Part shown: piece by piece, positions 1-5,445 of the stretch | Position numbering within the stretch: the stretch's first letter is position 1 | How the letters are laid out: each line of letters begins with the position of its first letter | Assembly: GCA_902792495.1 (NCBI GenBank) | Contig: CADBAC010000213.1 | Location: 1 to 5,482 of the forward strand | DNA length: 5,482 bases | Direction: 5' to 3' | From: Ruminococcus flavefaciens | GTDB taxonomy: Bacteria; Bacillota; Clostridia; Oscillospirales; Ruminococcaceae | Made by a program: the position numbers and the translations under genes | The notes under the pieces: generated by a model | Database searches by the model: none | What the model was told of the DNA's origin: nothing | The model's input: the letters and a program-made list of their open reading frames with translations, nothing else

Positions 1-632
1 TATGTATCCAGCATTGCGTAAGTGAAGCCAAGATTTTCCTCGTCTGTCTTGCCGCAGAGACCGTCGATCGGAACTTTGTGTACAAGTTCCTTCGGAAGTC
101 CCAGATAGTCTCCTACCTGAAGAACTTCGGTAACTGTCAGGTCGGAAAGGGGAGAGAAGTCTCCTGCCGCATCGCCGAATTTTGTGGAATAGCCTACCCA
201 GTCTTCGGACAGGTTGCAGGTGTTGACAACACGTCCGCCGACGCAGGCTGCAACAGCGTAGAGAGTTGTCATTCTGATACGTGCGGGAGTGTTGATGACA
301 GCCTGATTTGTAGGCTCGATATGCTTTTTGAGTTCACCCATGAATGAGCTTACAGTTTCACCGATATTGATAGTGTAGTTCTGTATGCCGAGAGTATCAA
401 CGAGGAGACGGCTGCAATCGATATCAGCCTGTTCGCCCTGCGGCATAAGGACGCCGATAACTCTGTCCTTGCCGAGAGCCTTTACGCATACAGCAGCAGC
501 AACGGAACTGTCCTTGCCGCCCGAAATGCCGATGACAGCCTTAGTCTCGGGTGAAGCGTTCTCCTTGAAGTAATCCTTTACCCACTGAACCAGTTCAGCG
601 GCAGTTTTTTCAGTGTTGAATGAATAGCTCAT
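1..632 (-). CDS. nadE: NAD+ synthetase, ammonia-dependent type (3' end beyond the window)
   Basis: NadE carries out the last step of NAD synthesis: it adenylylates nicotinic acid adenine dinucleotide with ATP and amidates it to NAD in the cytoplasm. The visible 210 residues start with the synthetase domain and have no N-terminal glutaminase (nitrilase) domain, so ammonia is the expected nitrogen source. The ATP-pyrophosphatase P-loop SGGKDSS is at residues 37-43, a PARIRMTTLY segment at 116-125, the NLSEDWVGYSTKFGDAAGD segment at 140-158, and LPKELVHKVP at 179-188. Single-domain NadE proteins are usually about 240-280 residues, so the missing tail should be a few dozen residues. The ATG at 632 is supported by an AAAGGAG site at 640-646 and by a 4-base ATGA overlap with the upstream gene's stop, which implies translational coupling. 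It is the last visible gene of the unit that begins at the duplicated promoter near 1543-1613. Confidence 0.95.
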   Translation of the reverse strand, partial: MSYSFNTEKTAAELVQWVKDYFKENASPETKAVIGISGGKDSSVAAAVCVKALGKDRVIGVLMPQGEQADIDCSRLLVDTLGIQNYTINIGETVSSFMGELKKHIEPTNQAVINTPARIRMTTLYAVAACVGGRVVNTCNLSEDWVGYSTKFGDAAGDFSPLSDLTVTEVLQVGDYLGLPKELVHKVPIDGLCGKTDEENLGFTYAMLDT

Positions 633-952
633 ACTAATTCTCCTTTACAAAATCCGTTATATTTCAGTTCATCCTCATAGTCGCAGGCGGCGACGGTGTG
701 GATGTTATTTTTTCGCATGATATGCAGTATCTCATCTGTCAGTTCAGCATATCTCCCGTCAATGTCAAGGTCAGCGATTGTGGGATAGCCGAGAAAGCTG
801 CCGGCATCCGTTTCCTTGTTTGCGATGATATGTATGTCGAGATCTCTGAATGAATGGTCATCCCGCAGAGTCTTGCAGTTCCCGAAGCGGCTTTTCAGTA
901 TGGTCAGGATAAAGTCCCTGTCCTCGCAATTGAAGAATAATTTGCAGTACAT
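629..952 (-). CDS. Conserved-looking hypothetical protein, 107 aa
   Basis: I do not recognise a named family. The product is a small, soluble, Asp-rich protein with no signal peptide or membrane segment. It begins with a short beta-like stretch (MYCKLFFNCED), has an alternating hydrophobic segment DLDIHIIANKETD at about 37-49, a segment YPTIADLDID at about 56-65, and ends with VAACDYEDEL at about 87-96. This layout suggests one compact alpha/beta domain. Its coding status rests on its position: it starts 6 bases after the stop of the phosphatase gene, and its stop overlaps the nadE start as ATGA. No strong ribosome binding site precedes the ATG (a weak GATGAAG-like stretch lies in the end of the upstream gene), so translation probably depends on coupling. 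Its place between a phosphatase and nadE suggests a metabolic or accessory role, but no function can be assigned. Confidence 0.8.
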   Translation of the reverse strand: MYCKLFFNCEDRDFILTILKSRFGNCKTLRDDHSFRDLDIHIIANKETDAGSFLGYPTIADLDIDGRYAELTDEILHIMRKNNIHTVAACDYEDELKYNGFCKGELV

Positions 953-958
953 AAGCGC

Positions 959-1510
959 TTACATCAGCTTCATCAGCTTGCAGTTTTCGATGCCCTGGCT
1001 CCAGAATTTCTCGATAGGCAGTCCCATTACCTGACAGACGATGCTTGAATTCATAGCGCCGTGGCCGATAATAAGAACGTCCTTGCCCTCATTTACCAGC
1101 GGCACTGCGGTATTTCTGAGGAAATCGCCTGTTCTTGCGAAAAGCTCATCGAAGCTTTCACCGCCTTCAACGGGAGCGGTGTACTTCTCGGGTGTCTGGA
1201 ACAGCACATTTATCGGGCATCCGGGGATCTTGAAGCTGTTGGCAGTACCCTCGTAGATACCGAAACTCATTTCCATCAGACGGTCATCATAGATTATCGG
1301 GATATCCCTGCCTTTCAGCAGTATCTCGGCAGTTTCCCTTGCACGGCTGAGAGGGGAGCAGTAGCAGATATCGAAGTTGACATCCTTGTATTCCTCTCTT
1401 GCCTTTTCAGCCATTTCTCTGCCGCAGTCATTGAGCGGGATATCGGTGCGCCCCTGCATTTTGTGCAGGTCGTTCCAGTCGGTCCTGCCGTGTCTCATGA
1501 TGTATAGCAT
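959..1510 (-). CDS. Histidine phosphatase family protein (phosphoglycerate mutase-like)
   Basis: This is a member of the histidine phosphatase superfamily, cytoplasmic enzymes that transfer phosphate to a catalytic histidine. The catalytic RHG motif is at residues 6-8 (H7 the nucleophile) in the context RHGRTDWN. The second arginine lies in SPLSRARETAEI (about 52-63), the acid residue in RLMEMSFGIYEG (E80), and the second catalytic histidine in IIGHGAMNS (H150). All core residues are present, and 183 aa is normal for the small CobC/GpmB-like branch. The substrate cannot be read from sequence. Annotation pipelines often call such proteins alpha-ribazole phosphatase or phosphoglycerate mutase, but there are no cobalamin genes here. 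GTGAGGT lies 7 bases before the ATG. It is the first gene of the second unit, just downstream of two tandem promoters, followed by the 107-aa gene and nadE. That context points to a nucleotide or NAD-related phosphate ester (inference). Confidence 0.9.
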   Translation of the reverse strand: MLYIMRHGRTDWNDLHKMQGRTDIPLNDCGREMAEKAREEYKDVNFDICYCSPLSRARETAEILLKGRDIPIIYDDRLMEMSFGIYEGTANSFKIPGCPINVLFQTPEKYTAPVEGGESFDELFARTGDFLRNTAVPLVNEGKDVLIIGHGAMNSSIVCQVMGLPIEKFWSQGIENCKLMKLM

Positions 1511-1542
1511 TCTATTTACCTCACAATTATGATTATAGATAT

Positions 1543-1571
1543 ATTATACATCATTCCTTTTTACGGGTCAA
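1543..1571 (-). promoter_or_regulatory. Proximal sigma-A promoter of the phosphatase-nadE unit
   Basis: Read on the minus strand, TTGACC (1566-1571) is followed by a 17-bp spacer and a perfect TATAAT (1543-1548). The predicted start of transcription is near 1536, giving a leader of about 26 bases before the phosphatase ATG at 1510 with its GAGGT site. This is the closer and stronger-looking of two promoters carried on the tandem repeat. Sequence-based call only. Confidence 0.85.
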
Positions 1572-1584
1572 GTGTCCTCTGCGT

Positions 1585-1613
1585 ATTGTACATCATTCCT
1601 TTTTACGGGTCAA
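1585..1613 (-). promoter_or_regulatory. Distal, duplicated sigma-A promoter
   Basis: This is the second copy of the promoter, exactly 42 bp upstream. TTGACC is at 1608-1613, then a 17-bp spacer, then TACAAT at 1585-1590. It differs from the proximal copy only by TACAAT versus TATAAT, so it is probably weaker but usable. Transcription would start near 1578 and run through the proximal promoter into the phosphatase gene. Confidence 0.7.
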
Positions 1614-1665
1614 GTGTCCTCTGCGTATTGTCAGGCGGACATTCCGTTTGTTCTCATGATGTGGT

Positions 1666-1726
1666 GCGGCCGCCCACGGCCTCCCGATTTGCCGTGATAT
1701 TGTATTTTACGGGAGGGCGCCCTCCC
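1666..1726 (-). other. GC-rich block of overlapping inverted repeats after nadV
   Basis: This block lies between the nadV stop (1747) and the duplicated promoters. It holds a perfect 16-bp palindrome, GGGAGGGCGCCCTCCC, at 1711-1726. A hairpin with arms 1668-1672 and 1677-1681 (GGCCG/CGGCC, 4-base loop) is present, as is a pair CACGGC/GCCGTG at 1675-1680 and 1691-1696. CGGGAGG at 1710-1716 can also pair with CCTCCCG at 1680-1686. These pairings share bases and so compete. The block could end or attenuate the nadV transcript, but no T-run follows on the minus strand, so a classical intrinsic terminator is not supported. It may instead be a dispersed intergenic palindromic repeat. About 35 bases on the promoter side (1632-1665) hold nothing I recognise. 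Confidence 0.5.
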
Positions 1727-1746
1727 CTGCAAATCAACATTAACGC

Positions 1747-3210
1747 TTATTTATTGAGATAATCTCTTATCTCGCTTATCGTATATTCACGGAGCAGTTT
1801 GCCGTCTTTGAAAACAGGCTCAAGCAGATTTCCGTCGGGGATATTGCTTCTCAGGTAGCCGTCCTTGTAGGCAAGTTCACCGTTTTCGTCACGGTAAACC
1901 CAGCACAGACCCTTCTGGCTCTTCTTGAATCCGCCTTCTTTCGGATTCTTGAATACGGGCAGTTCCTTGCCGTTTACCTCAGCATAGCAGGCCTTGATAG
2001 CACAGCCGAAAGTATCTCTTGTGAACGGCAGAAGCTTGCCTTCCTCCTCGATGCAGTGCATAGAGAATGAACCGACACCAAGTGCAACATTTGAGCAGGC
2101 AAAGCCGTTTTGCATGAGTATCTCGTATATTTCCTCACAGCGCTGAACAGTTATGCTGTCGCCGTAGATAGCCTTGACATGGGGATCGAGGACTTTGTAG
2201 CCCTTGCTGTTTATTGTTCCGCCGAACTGCTCCCACAGCTTGAAAACAGTCTTTGTAACGACTTCAACGCAGTCGCCTGAATCTCCTCTCATGAGCATAC
2301 AGCCGTTGTGAGCCATAATTTCATCGTGTATCTGCGGAAGGATATTGTCAATGACGTTCCAGTAGTCGTAGGAATCCAGCACAGCAGAGAAGCTTGTATC
2401 CGGATAAAGTTCAGTCAGCAGGCGGCGGAGGAAAGTGATCTCATCGCCGTCAACAGCGTAGTTTGAACACATTACGAAATGCTCTGTTGAAACTGCGCCG
2501 TATGCAACAGGTTCTTTCTCGCAGTCGCAGCTGAACATCTTTTCAAGATAGGGGATAGCAGGTACAGTTGCCGTATTCACGAAGGACATACACCAGCCTG
2601 CGGCAGCTTTCAGAGCGGCATCAAGGCAGGCATCTCCACGGAAATCAAATGAACCCAGAGCCTTTTCCCTCGGGATATCATCATCGCAGGTCAGGCCGTA
2701 GTACTTGTTGACGATATCACGGTATGTAGCGCCTACGGTAGCAGTTATCTGCGGATACCATACCTCTGCGCTGATAAGGCTTTCCAGAGCCTGCGGAAGC
2801 CAAGCAAAGTCGGGATGAGTATTGCATATGCCGAAAACAGGAACGTGTATCGGTACTTTCTCGCCTTCGGGGAGAGCTATTATCTCGATGGGAAGATAGC
2901 CAAGCTTGTGGAGTCTGCGTATCTTATCGGAGTTGTAGATGCCTTTGCCAAGAGTGTTGTCCAGTACACGCTCAAATTCCTCCACGACCTCATCCTCGGG
3001 ACGCTCAAAGAAGTAAGTGTTGAAGTAGTCGATGAGGTAGGTCTTTATGAACATCTGAAGTCCGAAGTTCACGACTTTGTCCCAGCGCTTTACACGGCTC
3101 ATTCTCGGAGTATAATAGGACATAGAAAAAGTCATTCCGGGGTTCAGCATATCGCTGTGGACGGTCTTGTAGAAATCACACATAAGCATAGGGCTGATAT
3201 AGTTTGTCAT
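1747..3210 (-). CDS. nadV: Nicotinamide phosphoribosyltransferase family protein (NadV/NAMPT-like)
   Basis: NAMPT enzymes join nicotinamide to PRPP to give NMN, the direct, non-deamidating route to NAD. At 487 aa the protein matches the family length (about 490), and human NAMPT can be aligned by eye along most of it. Tyr14 in DFYKTVH matches human Tyr18. Phe188 and Arg191 in FDFRGD match Phe193 and Arg196, which stack on or hold the base. His244 in TEHFVMC matches catalytic His247. Arg308 and Asp310 in RGDSGD match Arg311 and Asp313. NSKGYK is at 334-339 and YGDS at 349-352. One pocket residue differs: human Asp219, which contacts the carboxamide, is Ala214 here (FVNTATVP). Substrate preference is therefore uncertain, and nicotinic acid or an altered donor are possible. 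The start is fixed by AGGAGG at 3218-3223, 7 bases from the ATG. Only 2 bases separate it from the Prs-like gene. It is the last gene of the nrtR operon. Confidence 0.9.
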   Translation of the reverse strand: MTNYISPMLMCDFYKTVHSDMLNPGMTFSMSYYTPRMSRVKRWDKVVNFGLQMFIKTYLIDYFNTYFFERPEDEVVEEFERVLDNTLGKGIYNSDKIRRLHKLGYLPIEIIALPEGEKVPIHVPVFGICNTHPDFAWLPQALESLISAEVWYPQITATVGATYRDIVNKYYGLTCDDDIPREKALGSFDFRGDACLDAALKAAAGWCMSFVNTATVPAIPYLEKMFSCDCEKEPVAYGAVSTEHFVMCSNYAVDGDEITFLRRLLTELYPDTSFSAVLDSYDYWNVIDNILPQIHDEIMAHNGCMLMRGDSGDCVEVVTKTVFKLWEQFGGTINSKGYKVLDPHVKAIYGDSITVQRCEEIYEILMQNGFACSNVALGVGSFSMHCIEEEGKLLPFTRDTFGCAIKACYAEVNGKELPVFKNPKEGGFKKSQKGLCWVYRDENGELAYKDGYLRSNIPDGNLLEPVFKDGKLLREYTISEIRDYLNK

Positions 3211-3212
3211 AA

Positions 3213-4049
3213 TTATTCCTCCTCTTCCTTTAAGCAGTCCATGATGCAGAGTTTCGGGTACTCATCGGTATTGAGAGTACACAGTGAATTTGTGGTGTAA
3301 ACGGCCTTGATAAGGTCGCCTTTGAAAAGTTCACCCTTAGCTATGGAGTTCTCACAGTGGGTGAAGTATGCGTAAATATTGCCGCATCCCAGTTCTTTCA
3401 GTTTCAGAGCGGCATGGCAGACAGTACCGCCGTATGAGCAGATATCGTCTATGATAAAGACATTGCGTCCCTTCGGGTCAGCGCCGTGAATATCGAATCC
3501 CTCGATCTTTCCTGTTTTCCAGTCACGCTTCTTTATGCCGAATCCCACATTGTCGTACTGTGGGATGAATGCAGAATAGCGCTTGCAGCTTCCCTCATCG
3601 GGGAAGAATACCAGGTCATTTTCCTTGTCGATGCCTGCCATTTCCATAGCCTGACGGATGTATTCTTCGGGAGTTCTCACAACTATGCGGTCAAGGAGTG
3701 CTTCTCCCACGGGTGAATGAACGTCAAGCACTTCAACGCTGTCGAATCTGAGGGAGTTGATGATATCGCAGAACCATTTCAGCGTGAATACTTCCGAGCT
3801 GTCCTTTACCCTGTCCATACGGGCGTTAGGCAGATAGGGCATAACAAGGTCAATATTGGTGTAACCGTGGTTTTTAAGGTGATTGGTGATGTAAATAAGC
3901 TGTATGAGTTCAGTCTCGTTTTCGTATTTCCATATGATCTTCCACGGCGAAGTTTCTTCGGGAATTTCAAGGTCGATCTTGAAAGTTCCGTCGGGGAAGT
4001 TTATAACTTTCGGGGAAATCTCTGTCCTGTTGCAAATTATCTTTATCAT
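3213..4049 (-). CDS. Ribose-phosphate pyrophosphokinase-like protein (short Prs homologue)
   Basis: PRPP synthetases transfer pyrophosphate from ATP to ribose 5-phosphate, and PRPP is the donor used by NadV. Family landmarks appear in order: FPDGT at 18-22 (canonical FSDGE), PYLPNARMDR at 71-80 (canonical PYxxYARQDR), DVH at 109-111, FFPDEG at 148-153, a basic loop KKRDWKTGKI at 173-182, and the PRPP-type loop FIIDDICSYGGT at 198-209. The protein is 278 aa, shorter than housekeeping Prs (about 310-320). Its final loop reads SYGGT where canonical enzymes have DTGGT or DTAGT, the segment holding the ribose-5-phosphate phosphate. This looks like a specialised paralogue paired with nadV rather than the main Prs, so I withhold the symbol prs. 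It follows pncA after 21 bases with an AGAAGGA site, and its last Glu codons form the ribosome binding site of nadV. It could make PRPP locally or act on another ribose phosphate. Confidence 0.85.
   Translation of the reverse strand: MIKIICNRTEISPKVINFPDGTFKIDLEIPEETSPWKIIWKYENETELIQLIYITNHLKNHGYTNIDLVMPYLPNARMDRVKDSSEVFTLKWFCDIINSLRFDSVEVLDVHSPVGEALLDRIVVRTPEEYIRQAMEMAGIDKENDLVFFPDEGSCKRYSAFIPQYDNVGFGIKKRDWKTGKIEGFDIHGADPKGRNVFIIDDICSYGGTVCHAALKLKELGCGNIYAYFTHCENSIAKGELFKGDLIKAVYTTNSLCTLNTDEYPKLCIMDCLKEEEE
3218..3223 (-). promoter_or_regulatory. nadV ribosome binding site embedded in the prs-like gene
   Basis: A perfect AGGAGG on the minus strand lies 7 bases before the nadV ATG (3210) and inside the last Glu codons of the upstream gene. 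The acidic C-terminal tail (KEEEE) is thus partly dictated by this site. The arrangement fixes the nadV start and suggests that the two proteins are made in coupled amounts. Confidence 0.85.
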
Positions 4050-4070
4050 ATTCCATCCTTCTTTCTGTTA

Positions 4071-4601
4071 TCAGCCAACTATCTCCATCTGGCACATCTT
4101 CATAGCAGCAAGAGCGTTGTTGTGGCTTTCGGGAGTAACACCTGCACAGCAGTCAGCGATTATCTTTATTGGAACTTCAGGGAAAGCGGCTTTGAGTATC
4201 ATAGCGTTGCTGATAACGCATATATCGGTGCATACTCCCAGCATCTGTATCTCCTCTATGTCCTCATCCTTTCCCACAGCAAAGGGGATATCCACAGCGC
4301 CGAAAGTGATCTTCTCAAGCTTTATGCAGTCCTCACCGAGCGCCTTATCTACTGCATCTTCCAGCATCCAGCCTTCTGTTCCTCTTATGCAGTGCGGAAC
4401 AGGGAGATTCTTTCCCTCCTGAGTATCCATGTAGTTTTCGTAGTGAGTGTCGAGGGTAGCGATTATTTTTGCGTCCTTGTTTTCCTTGCGGAACTTTTCA
4501 ATATATGCGGCAACATTGTCCACAACAGCGGCAGTTTCGGGATTTCCCAGAGCGCCTGTTGTGAAGTCCTTCTGCATATCGATAACAACTAAAACTTTCA
4601 T
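4071..4601 (-). CDS. pncA: Nicotinamidase / isochorismatase-fold cysteine hydrolase
   Basis: PncA deamidates nicotinamide to nicotinic acid, the entry to the deamidated salvage route that ends at NadE. The 176-aa isochorismatase-fold protein shows the catalytic triad candidates: Asp8 in VVIDMQKDF, Lys97 (or Lys94) in IKLEKITFGA, and Cys128 in GVCTDICVI, where family members have TDxCV. Metal-binding candidates are Asp51 and His53 in LDTHYENY and His70 in LPVPHC, followed by the typical RGTEGW. The related cysteine hydrolases of this fold act on other amides, but the NAD operon context favours nicotinamidase. The ATG at 4601 overlaps the nrtR stop as ATGA, with AAGGAGG at 4609-4615 inside the end of nrtR, so translation is coupled. 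The Prs-like gene follows after 21 bases. A direct nicotinamide enzyme (NadV) is in the same operon, so the two would compete for nicotinamide. Confidence 0.92.
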   Translation of the reverse strand: MKVLVVIDMQKDFTTGALGNPETAAVVDNVAAYIEKFRKENKDAKIIATLDTHYENYMDTQEGKNLPVPHCIRGTEGWMLEDAVDKALGEDCIKLEKITFGAVDIPFAVGKDEDIEEIQMLGVCTDICVISNAMILKAAFPEVPIKIIADCCAGVTPESHNNALAAMKMCQMEIVG

Positions 4602-5371
4602 GATATTTCCTCCTTGTTTTTCCTTCGGTATAATTTTGAGGGACGGTGTGCCGCCGCCTCTTCATACCGGTCTGTTTCGGTGATTTTGTCTTTCATTTTT
4701 CTTCTGAAGTTCGCCGCACCGTCACGGGTATCGGTAATGGTCTCATATATCTGCTGCAATTCCGAAATGGGGAACATCTCAGGCAGCAGTTCAAAAACTA
4801 TATCATGGTGGACTGTTTCATCCCGAAGCTTCATAAAAGCGTCGAAGATTATATTGCCGTGGTCGAATGCGAGATCATTTCTGATGACACGACCGTCACG
4901 GCGGACGATCTTCAGTTCATTATCCTCAGATGTAAGAGTGATGGTTTCGGTATCGCTGTCGGCGGCATATGAAAAGTCGAACCACAGCGCCTGGGATGCA
5001 TCTGACTGCTTATCGGTCTTGAGGGAAACTGTATCTGAAAGGGCGAGAAATGCTGCTGAGACTATCCATCCTCTCGGGTCACGGTCGGGAGAACTGTATA
5101 TCCCCGAGTTTATGAAAGTATGCTGCGACACGCCTGTTTCTTCGAGAAGCTCACGTTTAGCGGTCTCCTCGATGGTTTCGCCTTTCCTGATGAATCCTCC
5201 CGGGAGAGCGAATTTCCCGATGAAGGGTTCTTCGCCTCGGCGGATAAGCAGGAGTTTCAGCTTTTTGACTCTGCCCAGCCTTTTGTTGCCGCTTTCCTCG
5301 GATGCTATACCGAATGCGGCTATATCAGCGGCAAGGGAAGGTCTTTCATATTCTTCATAGCTTCTGACCAT
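4598..5371 (-). CDS. nrtR: NrtR-type NAD regulator: Nudix domain plus winged helix-turn-helix
   Basis: NrtR proteins repress NAD synthesis and salvage genes and release DNA when ADP-ribose or a related NAD breakdown product binds the Nudix domain. This 257-aa protein has the two-part layout. The N-terminal Nudix fold carries a complete Nudix box at 59-81 (G59, E65, R73, E74, E77, E78, G80), followed by the ADP-ribose-type segment SPDRDPRGW at 94-102. A linker with DLAFDHGNIIFDAF (about 166-179) leads to a C-terminal winged helix at about 193-250, with FELLPEMFPISELQQIYE, NFRRKM and RPSKLYRR, which are typical of NrtR. Many NrtR repressors have lost catalytic residues, but here the box is intact, so ADP-ribose hydrolysis may be retained. 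The start has AAAGGAG 7-8 bases upstream. It heads the operon and sits directly downstream of a promoter overlapped by an inverted repeat, which fits autoregulation. A pure ADP-ribose pyrophosphatase is the less likely alternative. Confidence 0.93.
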   Translation of the reverse strand: MVRSYEEYERPSLAADIAAFGIASEESGNKRLGRVKKLKLLLIRRGEEPFIGKFALPGGFIRKGETIEETAKRELLEETGVSQHTFINSGIYSSPDRDPRGWIVSAAFLALSDTVSLKTDKQSDASQALWFDFSYAADSDTETITLTSEDNELKIVRRDGRVIRNDLAFDHGNIIFDAFMKLRDETVHHDIVFELLPEMFPISELQQIYETITDTRDGAANFRRKMKDKITETDRYEEAAAHRPSKLYRRKNKEEIS

Positions 5372-5395
5372 TGGACTGCTCCTTTCGTGATTACT

Positions 5396-5414
5396 TATTA
5401 TCGTTTTGATAATA
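5396..5414. promoter_or_regulatory. Inverted repeat, candidate NrtR operator
   Basis: Perfect 7-bp arms TATTATC (5396-5402) and GATAATA (5408-5414) flank a 5-bp spacer, GTTTT. The site covers the predicted transcription start (near 5410) and begins 2 bp downstream of the -10 element, a classic repressor position. Assignment to NrtR is inferred from adjacency. A further ATAAT/ATTAT half-site pair overlaps the -10 itself. Confidence 0.6.
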
Positions 5415-5416
5415 TC

Positions 5417-5445
5417 ATTATAGCAATAAGTTTCTGATTTGGCAA
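5417..5445 (-). promoter_or_regulatory. Sigma-A promoter of the nrtR-pncA-prs-nadV operon
   Basis: Read on the minus strand, TTGCCA (5440-5445) is followed by a 17-bp spacer and a perfect TATAAT (5417-5422). The start would be near 5410, giving a leader of about 39 bases before the nrtR ATG at 5371. That is too short for a riboswitch, so control is expected at the operator. The 37 bases beyond it (5446-5482) show nothing I can name. Confidence 0.85.

Larger units (their letters stand above)
1542..1631. repeat. 42-bp tandem duplication containing a promoter
   Basis: A 90-bp tract has a 42-bp period and about 2.1 copies. The first full unit starts at 1542 and the second at 1584, and a 6-base start of a third unit ends at 1631. 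Over the full repeated length I see a single mismatch (A at 1546 versus G at 1588). That mismatch falls inside the promoter -10 element on the minus strand. Forty-two bp is about four helical turns, so both promoters lie on the same DNA face. Near-identity suggests a recent duplication or one kept uniform by recombination. Confidence 0.95.

Noticed and set aside
1061..1507. Plus-strand open frame of 148 codons
   Set aside because: It is antisense to the histidine phosphatase, whose catalytic motifs are all present on the minus strand.
1542..1631. Short CRISPR array
   Set aside because: The repeats are directly abutting with no spacers and there are only two units.
1711..1726. Classical intrinsic terminator for the nadV operon
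   Set aside because: The hairpin is strong, but the bases after it on the minus strand (GTAAAATACA) do not form a T-run.
1529..1762. Small plus-strand frame with a repeated IIPFYGSSVLCVLY peptide
   Set aside because: The peptide repeat only reflects the 42-bp DNA duplication, since 42 is a multiple of three. The duplicated promoter motifs explain the tract better and no ribosome binding site is evident.
2815..3300. Plus-strand open frame of 161 codons
   Set aside because: It is antisense to the nadV N-terminus and the end of the prs-like gene, with no supporting features.
3717..4592. Long plus-strand open frame of 291 codons
   Set aside because: It lies antisense across prs-like and pncA, which have clear family motifs. 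The frame is a shadow of their codon bias and has no recognisable domain.
4614..5360. Plus-strand open frame of 248 codons
   Set aside because: It is antisense to nrtR, is very Ser/Arg-rich and has no family features. It is a shadow frame.
5372..5410. Riboswitch in the nrtR leader
   Set aside because: The leader is only about 39 bases and contains just the ribosome binding site and half of the operator.
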